Source: Adenanthera pavonina (lineage: Eukaryota; Streptophyta; Magnoliopsida; Fabales; Fabaceae). Taken from it: a stretch of DNA of 64,000 nt. How positions within the stretch are numbered: position 1 is the first letter of the stretch; each line of letters begins with the position of its first letter. The notes under the pieces are model-generated. The model worked only from the letters and a program-made list of their open reading frames with translations, ran no database searches and was not told the origin of the DNA. The position numbers and the translations under genes are program-made. Positions 49,554 to 60,380 of this stretch are shown piece by piece. The DNA lies in the NCBI GenBank assembly GCA_026686845.1, contig JAIVEN010000013.1, forward strand, positions 9,010,001 to 9,074,000. The letters are read 5' to 3'.

Positions 49554-51084
49554 GGTGAGAGAGGAAGACACTGACGAAGAAATTAATGAATTTCAGTATT
49601 GAGAGAAGAATTTACGTTGGGGTGAAGATATGTTGACATCTTCAACGATAGTGAATGCATTACTTGAAGGAGAGAGACATAAATTGACCCTGAAATTTCT
49701 TTAATGGCTTCTCGATTCTTTCTCAGCCTCTCAGGTCAATTTCCCAACTAATAACGAAAATCAGCCTCTCACTGCAACGTACAATGATTCATTAATTATA
49801 CTTGGCCAAGTAAAAACTTTAGGCTAGACGTTTCGCTACTCTAATCCAGTTTTGGTTGAGTTTTCCTTTAATAACTATCTATCTTTCTTTTCTTCTCTAT
49901 TATTTTGATAAAATGTTTAGTACTATTCACAGCCGCACCGTGCTGTGATGGAGCAGAGGTTGCTTTCACGTAGATGAAAGCAATTTTAGTGATTGAATGC
50001 AAAAAGAGATATTTTTCCTAGCAAAGGCTAGGAAGATTTAATTTAAGAATATAAAATTCTTCCACGTCTAGATCTTATAGCAAGACTCCCAGTAGTTAAT
50101 CCTCAAAACCTTGCAAGCAGTAGAACTGTACTTTCCCCCACTTCTTCGATCATCAATAGCGTCGTTCAAATTGTGTTTTCTAATAAAATATGCTCAGGAA
50201 TAGCACTCCAACTACAAGGGACCACAGTTATCTATATCTCAAAGCTATCAAAGCAAAATGACTATGAACAATATTGAACTGTTAGTTTGAATATTTAGCC
50301 AGATCGGATAATTAAAAACCATGGTTGGAATAATTAACACAGCAAACTGGTCTTCAGTCCAAGACAGAAATCAAATTGCTTTTGATGCATAACCAATGAG
50401 ATGATGCAGCTCAAATGGCATAGCTTCCTGGTTGAGGTGAATTTGTAAAGTACTTGGAATTGAATCTTATGACTAGATCTGTCAAAGTATTGCGCAAGAT
50501 CTCATTATAGACAGTGAGACCTACATGGAAGCATTAATTCAAGTCTCACTTTTTTCTTCTTTTTATCTCATTTTTAACGTTGGAGCACTTCGAAATAAGA
50601 AATGCAGTCATGTTTCTAAATTAAACTAAGAACAACCTCAGAACATAGCATGGAAGTTTAATTTTTTTTTTCTTCCTGGAATGACCAGAAAAGGATTTAA
50701 AAAGAAAGAAAAATCACAGAGCCAAATGTTTGCACGAGCCATGGAGCACTTAACTACTCTGCATAAAGCCATAGGCAAACCACAACATTACTATTCACAA
50801 GTCAAGTGGCTTGCTACAAATCTTTATATAGAATTATATAAGTATATAGATATATATATAGATAAATATGACATGGCATTACGTGACATTTTATCCCATA
50901 CATATAGATAAATATTCATGATTCTTAATATCCCACCAGCTGGACCCAGCAATACCACCACATATCCAAATCAAACCCCTATCCTTACCCTTTTCTTGCT
51001 CCCCACTCCCATGTCATGAATTTTCTAATTAGTATGATAGTTAACAAAAGAAATTGCCGTTGGTGAATCATCTTATAGACGTAC
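49554..51084. other. Spacer between cassettes G and F
   Basis: No exon recognised. The part from about 49920 to 50480 aligns with spacer sequence upstream of E (44970-45230) and with the SINE-like stretch of the other spacers. Confidence 0.6.
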
Positions 51085-51868
51085 CTGAAGGCCGATGAGG
51101 GAATGCGTAACCTGTTATGTGATAGGAGGCTGTAGATTCATCTTTGTGATAGCAGCGAGACCGTCTTGCACCCCAATCATAGCCACAGAGTCCCCCTGAT
51201 TTCTGACACTCATCACATTCAACAGTACCAGCTAGCCATTTCACTTCAAATCCATCTCTGACTACCCTTTGTACTTTGCCCAAATCCACAAGATCAAACA
51301 CTGACATAGGAGTTTCAATAGGAACAACCACGCTTGCATTGCATAACTCAGAAAAGCCATCAATGTCACCCAGCAGAGCAAAGCCATTTACATTATCAAG
51401 CCCATTTTTGGAACAAGAAAATAGTCCAAATGATACCGAAGGAATTAATGATCGACAACCATATAGAAGTGTAAGGTGGTTTAGTTCAGGCACATATTCA
51501 AACACCTGAGGATCAAGGATTGTGTTGATAAACTGATCTGGGCATAGATCGTCCATGTAGTCGAATCTAGCAATTGTCAGAACATGTTCGTCCGGTTTGG
51601 CATCCAAAACCAAGTAGGTAACGTTTTTGATCGTTATGAAGGTCGAATTTCCAGAACAATTGAGATACAATTCAGGGTAGCCACAACCTTTTGGACGGCC
51701 ATGTCCCCAGAAAGGAAACCCAATGTTCCTTATCTTGCCACAGTCATACAGATTACCGCAAGCTGTATGATAATCGTAGGCGCTTGAATACGAAGGAATC
51801 TGAAGCGGCACCAAGAGTGTAAATGTCAGGCACGAAAGAAGAGAGTGAAAAGTGAAGAAAGGAGCCAT
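51085..51868 (-). CDS. LRK10L ectodomain cassette G
   Basis: Open exon. The ATG at 51868 (MAPFFTFHSLLSCLTFTLLV) gives a signal peptide and matches the starts of E and F; the frame is open further upstream to an ATG at 52027, but that part is not conserved as protein. GUB_WAK domain (NLYDCGKIRNIGFPFWGHGR, GCGYPELYLNC); WAK-associated end (CDECQKSGGLCGYDWG). The donor TCAG|GTACGT is at 51085/51084. The length is 784 nt, 261 codons plus one, phase 1. It is the cassette farthest from the kinase: about 27.6 kb of intron would have to be removed to join exon 2. Unspliced, it ends four residues later. Confidence 0.76.
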
Positions 51869-54800
51869 TGTGACATTGACGCAGAACTGAGTTGCAGTAA
51901 GAGCAGAGGAAGGAGCTATGTTAGGGTGGAAGTAAATGACATATACTGCGCTAGTTAATGCTTTGATTTGATTTGGAAAGGAAGGAGACATGGATTTGAC
52001 CTTGAAAACTTTTGAATGGTTTAGCATTTACTACTATCAGATCACTTGGCGTGAAGTGGATATAGATTACAAAATAGAAATTGAATGAGTGAGCGATGAG
52101 TCATGAAAATACGGCAGACCTTTTTTTTTTTTTAATGCATTCACATTGTACCGTGTTTATGTGATTTTAACCTTTCCTATGACCCATATTTGTTGGTGGC
52201 ATGTGAGATACTTTAGTTTGAAGAATTATAACAAATTTTTTTATTTAAAAAATAATTTAAATTTAAAATTATTTTTGTTTCTTGTATGATCACGAGAATC
52301 ACTGTAGTAATTTACTTCTCACATTTTGTGCAATACTGTGAGAAACTTGTCTAATTAATACAAAAAGTGTCATTTTATATAGAATTGAACACGTTTTTCT
52401 TTTTTTTTTTTGGCATTGTAAGAAGATTAAAAGATATAGATCTCTATAGTAAGTATGGTATTTCCAAAATACCCTTAATCAAATGAGGTAAATTGTAGTT
52501 TTCAATGAACATTAATTAATCTAGCGTAAAGAAAAATATTATCAATTAATTAAAAAAATATTTTTACTATAAATTAAATGATCTTAAGTATTTATTGATA
52601 TGTATAGAGCAATGTTTTCAGGATTGAAGCGGACCGAATGATCTGACTGTCGCCCGAATAGCTTTCTAGCTCGTTTTGTAGAGTTGTACCGAATTAAACC
52701 AAATTAAACCAGTTCGAACTAACTTTTGAGCTGGAACTCAGTATTAAGCCAATTATATCATTATAAAATGGTTGATTCTATGGTGTACCATATTTTTTTT
52801 TATTTTTTTATTAATTTAAATCATTATATCATTATAAAATGTTGCAATTATATTATTATAATAATATAAAACTTTTAAATAAAAAAATAAAAAATAAAAT
52901 AAAAAGAAAATGTAACTTGATTGAAATAAAATCCTCAAATTTTCAAATTAATAATCACAACCCTTATTCTCTACTGTCTTTATTGTTTTCAAGTTTCAGC
53001 TTGCTATCAACTCTTTGTTGCTCTAAGCCCTCATATACATACATTATTAAAACATTTATGAAAATTTGAGAATTTAATATTTTTATTTTTTATACATATA
53101 TTACTATATATATAATATTATTTTTATGTAATTATTATATCACCATTTTAATTATTAATTCAACCTATTAAATCATAAAAACTATGATTTAGAAATCTTT
53201 TTGATTTGATGTTTTGATCCAATTTTTAAAATATTAATATATAGTATTTTTTTTTATATTTAAAAACGAATATGAAGGGAGTATAAAAGAGACTATCAGG
53301 CAGGAAAATTATAATCTTTAATGAGAGCCGTGGAAGCCGAAAAAAGTTGGTGGCAGGATAATCTCTAATTTGACCTGGCCTTCTTCTATAACAGACAAAC
53401 TCTATTAAATGCCAGATTGGCAGTAGATCTATTCACATTATTAATTAACGAAACTCAAAAAATTAAAATTAACAAAAAAAGTGAAATGTGAGTTTTTTAA
53501 TGAAACATATAAATATTTTAGGAAGATAAAATAAAAATAAAATAATGAAAATATCAATGTATTCCATTTTAATTATTTTTAAATAAATATAATATAAATA
53601 ACATGATAGCTTTATAATAATTTCTTTTAACAATATTATGTTAAATCCCTAATATATGTCATCTTCTATAAGATATTTTTATGATCTTCATTATAAGTCA
53701 CTTTCTATTAAATATTCTTTTCTCGATTTGTCCTTATTTATTAAATGCATTTTATCAAATGGATAGAGATTGAAAGATAATAATTAAGATGAGTGATAAG
53801 ATTTAAGGAATTAAATTGAAGGTAATATTTGAAAGTTATAGTAATTTTTGAAAAATTTAATACCTTTAACTACTATACTTCTTCTAATTCTAAATATAAT
53901 ATCTTTTACTTTGATTCTAAATAGATGACTCATTTTAAAATATGAGATACTATTTATTATGCATTATGAAAAAAATGGCTATATTCAATTCATGAGAGAG
54001 AGACAAAAAAAGAAATTTAGAAATGGTAGTTTTAAAAAATTATGAATTTTTTAAAAAAATTAAGATAATTAATTAATTTTAACTCATATTTTTAATTCGT
54101 GTGAGACGGTTCAAAATTTTATATTAAAAATTAAAATGAATAAATAATTTTTCTTAATATGTATAAAGTGATTAAAAATGATTATAATACATAGGGGGAG
54201 GAAGTATTTATTTGTTGGATTGTCAACCTCCTCACTTGTTTACTTCACTTAAATACTCCATTTTATCCAGATTATAAGATATTTTATATGATAAATTTTT
54301 TATCTAAAATATAAGATATTAGATTCTTTTTTTATTTTACTCTTATTTTTAATTCTTCCATACTCTTCGTTTATAACTCTATAATGATAATAGAATAGGA
54401 TATTTAATAAAAGTAAAATAAAAAATGTGAGTATTTTTTCATTAATTTTAAATAAAAAATAATTTTCTTAATATGCATGTAATTAATATAAAATATATTA
54501 TAATATGAATTAGAGGAAGTACCTGTTACCTCCGTACGCTTGCTGGTATGTTGTATAAAACTCCCTAAACTTTAAAAGTTTTAAATTAACACCCTCACCT
54601 TTAAAATTTTGTCCATCAACTCCCAAAGTTAAAGTCAGTGTTAAATCTAACAGATGATCCCATGAAATATTAGCTAAAATACACATGGCAAAAACACTTG
54701 GCCTCTGACTTGGAACGGTGCGAAATCTAAACTGTCATCCAAGATCAATCTCTGCCGTTCATTTCCTTCCACTTTTCCTCCTTTGCCTTTGGGAACACAC

Positions 54801-55335
54801 ACTCTTCTCCCCATTTCTTCCTTTGTGAGCATCTCAATCGAGGGAACAATTCATGGCGGTTCGAAGCTATCTCTACGTACAGATTTGAAGCTTTATTTGC
54901 ATATTTGTCTTTGGATTTATTTGAAGCTTTCTTTGTCTTCTCTTTCTTCGATCGAATATAATGCTTTGTTTGAAAGATGGAAAAAAATGACAAGAGAGAA
55001 AATAGAAAGAAGAAAAAAGTGGAAATAAAACATTTTTTCTCATCATATTTGGATGAGGGAAGAAGTTAGAAAGAAGAAAAAACTCATTTATTTTATAAAT
55101 AAGGACTATAATACTCATATTACTAATATAAATAATTTAAATTATATAAATAAAAATAATTCATATAAATGATTTTTTTTTATAATTTATTTTATGTAAT
55201 AACATGGCAATCAATGAACGATAATTGAAAGCGGTGGCTAGGGACCAATGGTGGTGGTCAATGATTGGTTGTGGTGGCAGTAGATGACCGGCAACCGCTA
55301 GCAGCCGGTGATGGCACCAACTGATTACCGAGATC
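51869..55335. other. Spacer upstream of cassette G
   Basis: No exon recognised. A possible decayed member of the 4133/17630 MITE family spans about 52615-53240 (low certainty). The block 53260-53640 recurs at 57599-57960. Near 54550-54720 lies a half-element with a TAAACTTTAAAAGTTTTAAA start resembling the long-TIR family. Confidence 0.45.
53260..53640. repeat. Duplicated spacer block, copy 1
   Basis: Shares with 57599-57960 the phrases GGAAGCCGAAAA, AATGCCAGATTGG and TTCACATTATTAATTAA in the same order and spacing, about 350 bp. Copy 1 belongs to the unit of cassette G. Confidence 0.72.
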
Positions 55336-55600
55336 AGTGTTATGCACGAAAGAAGAAAGGGAAGCCATTGTGATATTGATGCAGAGCATAACTGAATTGC
55401 GGTGATAAGAGAAAGGAAGTTACGCTTGGGTAGGAAATGGATGATTTATTCTAAGATAGTTATATTAATGCTTTGACTTGATTTGAAGGAAGGAGACGTG
55501 GATTTGACGGTGATAACTTTTTAACGGATTCCCTATTGGATCAGTTAATATGAGTGAAGAGTATACCTATTACAAAACAGAAAATGAATGAGTGATAAAA
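55336..55600 (-). pseudogene. Cassette H, 5' remnant of an E/F/G-type ectodomain
   Basis: From 55600 down to about 55336 the sequence follows the upstream flank and start of cassette G (compare about 51810-52100): the ATG context GCCATTGTGA on the plus strand at 55364-55373 and the GCACGAAAGAAGA part of the signal peptide are recognisable. After about ten codons homology ends in unrelated sequence near 55335. The rest of the ectodomain is deleted. Confidence 0.65.
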
Positions 55601-57598
55601 TTGTTTTTTGCGTTTTATTAACACATTTTCGCAGCAATGATGTGTGTGATGTAAATAATTTAATGTCGCATTGATGATGACTTAGTAATAACAACATTTG
55701 CTATCCATTTTAGATTATATATATTGATATATCCATTGTAGATTATATATATTGATATACTCCCTTAAGTTTTAAAGATATCAATTTTTATTTTGATTCT
55801 AAATATATGATTTTTTTAGGATATGATAAAGTTTTCATTATACATTATAAAAATGTCCCTATTTAATGGGAGAGAGTTAGAAAAAGAGATTAAATAAGAA
55901 AAATTTTGAAAAAATATTATAATTTTTTTAAAAAAAATAAAGTAGTTAATTAATTTAACTTATATTTTTTATTGTGTGCTTTGATTAAAAGGGAAAGAAG
56001 TATTGATTAATTAATAAAAAAATATAATTGAATATTTTAAATTAAAAATATTAAAGTATCTTAAAACTTTAAATTTATTAACAAAATAAAAATGAAATCA
56101 TATATCATATCATATGTCTATATAAGTTGAAATAGGTCCGGGTGCTTCAAATCATATATCATATCATATATGGGACCCATTATAGCTTGAATTGAAAATT
56201 TTAAATTATAATATTTATATTCTACTTTAGTTTTTTTTCAAAAATAATTTTTAAATTTAAAATTATCCAAGCTAACATTTTTAAAATTTTAGTGCTTACT
56301 TAGTATACTTCCCGAAAAGTAACTTCTCAAGATGTATACCTCATGAGAAATTAACTTCAAGAAAAGCATATGAATAACTTGTTTGTTTTAATTTAAGTTT
56401 TCAGAAAGTTCAAATTATATTTTAAAAGAAATATATTATATCTTTTTTATGTTAAATACAATAATATCTTTTTTTATTAAAAAATGACTTAATAAATTAA
56501 GGTATTTTTAAAAAATTTTATAAGATATTCTGTATGTAGAATTTTTTAAAGATTTACTCAGGAAGTAGAATTTCCTAGAAATTTGCTCCTGAAATAAAAC
56601 TTCTCAAGTTAAATCCAACTTCTTAAAAACTTAAAAGTTTTTTCCCAAACCAAATAGCATCAATTGCTCTACTTTCTAAGGAGTTAAACTTTCCCTCCTT
56701 ATTTCTCCATACAAAGTGACTCTTTAAAACATCCAACAATTTTACAATCATATGTTTAAAAAATCAATATTAATATATTAATTAATATAAAATAAAATTT
56801 ATGGCAAATCATAAATAATACAATCCTTCCTCATACTCTGTCTAACTTATGAGAAAACTTACCTATTTGGTAAAAAAAAAATTACGATTACTCCCTTAAG
56901 TATTTTTTTATAGGATATTTTCAACTCCTGTATGAGTATTAAGGAAAATTAGTTATACTCTTGCAGTTATAAAAAAAATAGCATAATATACCAATTTTAT
57001 TCTTATCATTAAATTATCAATTATTATGGGAAAAGAGATAGAATGTTAACAAAAATAATAATTGACCAATGAAGATAACTTAAAAGTAACAATTTACTAG
57101 GTGAACAGTAAAGTAATTAAAGGTAGAAAAGAAGAAGAAAAGATCAAATATATGATATAACATTTTATCAAAATAACCAAACAAACTTTTTAAATGATAT
57201 CCTATAAAAAGGATAGAAGAAAGCATATCTAAAATTAATCACCCTTTTAAAAATAAATGTTGTCAACTATTAAAAAAAAAGTGGTTCATAACTTATAAAT
57301 AGTTGTACCATTTGCCAATGCAAGTTGATGCATGTGGCAAGAGGTACGATTATATAATCTCTGGTTTGTGGGTTTGAATTATATCTTTGTTGTTAAAGTC
57401 TTACTTGAGGATAATTGATCGTGAGGAGTTTCCTTGCTTCTAGTAGATGTGTGTATTTATCAGTGGTCTGGCGACTGTCCCGCTCCCATGGCCCTAGGTT
57501 CAAAAAAATAATAAATGGCAACCGAAAGTTATTGGAACTTGATGGCAGCCCCCTCCCCTTTTTTTTTTATCAAAAAAGAAATTAGTTGTACCATTTAC

Positions 57599-57960
57599 TA
57601 CCTGTGTAATTTTTGGACGGTAGAGAATCAGATTGGGAAATTACAATCCTTAATTAGAGTGGTTGAAGCCGAAAAGAGTAAGTGGCAGGTGGGTTAATGC
57701 CTAATTTGACTTGGCATTTTTTAAGCAGACAACCTCTACTGAATGCCAGATTGGAAGCAGAATTCAGTCTATTCACTCACATTATTAATTAATCTAACTC
57801 AAATAAATTAGGAAAAAATGAAAAATAAGTATTTTAATAAAACATATAAAATTTTTTAAAATATAAAATAAAATTAAACAAATGAAAATCACTAATTTAT
57901 TTTATTTTAATTATTTTTAAATAAATAGAATGTAAATAACAGGAATTTGTCAAATTGTTG
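57599..57960. repeat. Duplicated spacer block, copy 2
   Basis: Counterpart of 53260-53640. Together with cassette H it shows that the unit of cassette G was once duplicated in full. Confidence 0.72.
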
Positions 57961-58378
57961 CCCAAAATTTGCCCCCGTCTCTTCTTTTTTTTTTTTGTCG
58001 ATTCATCTTAACCCCTCTTTATTCACCAAAAACAAAAAAGCTCATCTTAAATATTGTGCATTAAAATGGAACAATCTGGTTTCAAGTTTCAATAAGTATG
58101 AACATTCGAATACTTGAAATGACTTGATCATAGGTTCCTTTGAGAATAAAATTATAAATACGTCAAATATTTGTGAAAAAAATATATAATGTTAAGATTT
58201 CTTGTGAAAAGAAATGTAATATTAATATTTCTTGTGAAAATAGAATGTTGTAGATTGCTCCACGTAGAATGAGAATAAATTAAAGATTTAATATTTAATA
58301 GATGATAGATTACTCCCTTCTCAATTTAGTTGTTCAAATATAAAGAATTTTAGTTCTTCAAGTATTTTTTTCCTGTGA

Positions 58379-58446
58379 CATTAGCAAAAGCCAAAATGTG
58401 TATATATATATATATATATATTTTTTTTTTTTGGCTTTTGCTAATG
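58379..58446. repeat. Perfect 18-bp inverted repeat around a (TA)n(T)n loop
   Basis: CATTAGCAAAAGCCAAAA at 58379-58396 is the exact reverse complement of 58429-58446; the 32-bp loop is TA dinucleotides followed by a T run. Confidence 0.85.
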
Positions 58447-58755
58447 GTATTACTCTCTTTTCTAGTTTTTCTAGAATGTGCTGTAAGATTCTAGTTTATT
58501 TTTCAATATAGATGACAACATTATGAGAATATAAAATTATACTTTTTTTTTTTCTTAAATGATAAGAGTTGAACTCAGTGATTCTGTATATATATTTTTT
58601 TAATTGTAGTCATTGGCTTGCACCATGCAATTGCAGAACGACTGAGAATAGGCCATGGCCTGGCTGGAACAAGACTTCGACCCAAAATTTTTGAAGTGGA
58701 ATTGGACTCGGCCCATGTCTTAATATGAAGATAGCTCAGCACACTAAATTCACGT

Positions 58756-58985
58756 ATTCATACAGCATCATCCTGATTATATAAGAGAGGAAAAGATCTA
58801 TTGGGCTAGGCCCATACTTCTAACCATCAGTTAGGCCTAGATCTAGGCCTAATTAAGCATCATGGGCCCCATTCATACAGCATCATCCTGATTATATGAG
58901 AGAGGAAAAGATGTATTGGGCTAGGCCCATAGTTCATAGCATCAGTTAGGCCTTGATCTAGGCCTAATTAAGCATCATGGGCTCA
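58756..58985. repeat. 115-bp tandem repeat, two copies, with internal palindromes
   Basis: Copy 1 is 58756-58870 and copy 2 is 58871-58985, with only a few differences; a third copy begins (ATTCATAGATTGGG). Each copy contains TTGGGCTAGGCCCA and the long palindrome at about 58831-58852 built of TTAGGCCTAGA and its complement (one mismatch in copy 2). Confidence 0.85.
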
Positions 58986-59505
58986 ATTCATAGATTGGGC
59001 TTTTAAAGTGGCTATCGTGTTCCTTAAGCATGTGCTTCTGCAGACTGTTCCTGAGTGAGTTACAGCCTTGATCGCCTTCTCAAGCAGATCATTCTAATTC
59101 AACTTCCTTCAAAAGAGGACACCTGGTAGAACATAATCTTATCAAAAAGACTTATTTGATGAGCAGATGTGGTAAACTTGAAGGACAAAAGCGAAAATAT
59201 GACAATCCCTTTGCACTTTCTGCGGAAACGACTTTTGACACTGCATCAAACATAATATACAGAGTAAGACAAATTAATAGAGTTAGTAATATGCTTAGTT
59301 GATTCCCTCAAAGTATAGAGAGTAAAAGGTAACCCTCTTTCAACTAGGCTTACTCTATACATAAAGGCTGAAATTGAACGCCTAATCACTAGCTCAGAGG
59401 ACAATAGCCCCTTAAGCAATGAAACAAATATTTAATGACATAAAACATGGGATTTAATTCTTGTTTCTGATTCATATAAGATGTAATACAATGCTTAAAT
59501 TATTG

Positions 59506-59694
59506 CTAGGTTTGGTAGGAAGGAGTTATTTTGAGGGAAATGGAAAAAAAGAAGGAAAATGAGAGAAAAGTTCTATAAAATGACTATTTTATACTTATAG
59601 AAAGTTTTAATGATATATACCAAACAAATTTTATAAAAATTTCTCTCTCATTCTCCCTTTCATGAAACCTCTTTCATGTGTACCAAACCTAACT
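59506..59694. mobile_element. Small MITE, about 190 bp
   Basis: The ends CTAGGTTTGGTAGG and, in reverse, GTTAGGTTTGGTACAC pair, and the sub-terminal AGGAAAATGAGAGAAA and TTTCTCTCTCATTCTCC also pair in inverted orientation. No target duplication fixed. Confidence 0.5.
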
Positions 59695-60380
59695 TATATC
59701 TCTTGTTATGACATCATGATATTCTTATGTTTTGGCCAAAAAATGGGAAAAAATGTTCTTTGGTCAATGTTTGTATCAGTATTTATACTTATATAGACTT
59801 CCATTGGGAAATTGATACCGGAATAGTTTAGTCACTGTTTTTGGAATCAACTTTTGCATGTCTACACAATTTCCTATTAAGTGCCTAATAACACTACCTG
59901 TTGATGAATAATTCCAATTTTGTCCTTTGCATTCATACATTTAAAGAGAGTGATATAATATAAAAGAATTTAACTGTGTATAGAATTGACATTCCATCTT
60001 TTAACATGTATCATTTCTTTTCTCTCTACTTTTATAAATGTAATAACAGATTTGAATCACAATATTTCGGTTTTTGAAAAGGATCTTGTGCTACTTTTGT
60101 CTGTCATGTTGACGGATGTTGATTTTTTTTGTTCTTTTTTAATTAAACTGTGAATAAGGACAAGTTCCATGCATAGTTCTGCTTGAAATATGAAGAAGCA
60201 AGAGAGAGAAGTAGCAGTAAAATCATTATCATTGAGAGGAAAAGGGTGAAAGATGTACAGAGGAAGAAAGCAACCCATGGTCCAAGATTCCCGTGACCGC
60301 GAGTCCCAACAAGAGAGCAGGATCTAACATTGCATGGCCACCCAAAAGCCAAAGCAAGAAAAGCATAAAAAAGAAGGAAC

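Larger units (their letters stand above)
55601..60380. other. Gene-free stretch between the array and the amidotransferase gene
   Basis: No gene recognised. It holds the second copy of the spacer block (57599-57960), a possible SINE at about 57325-57530, the 18-bp hairpin at 58379-58446, the 115-bp tandem repeat at 58756-58985 and a small TIR element at 59506-59694. A 32-bp near-tandem duplication (ATCCATT..TAGATTATATATATTG) is at about 55701-55761. Confidence 0.5.

Noticed and set aside
25871..51084. Second kinase gene within the ectodomain array
   Set aside because: I searched the spacers for glycine loop, HRD, DFG and transmembrane exons and saw none; the only kinase is at 22047-23394.
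51085..52027. Start of cassette G at 52027
   Set aside because: The extra 53 residues are not conserved as protein; the ATG at 51868 matches E and F and begins a signal peptide.
52615..53240. Third member of the 4133/17630 Mutator-type MITE family
   Set aside because: Some phrases (CCGAATTAAACCAAATTAAAC) are similar, but ends and target duplication could not be found, so it is mentioned only as a possibility.
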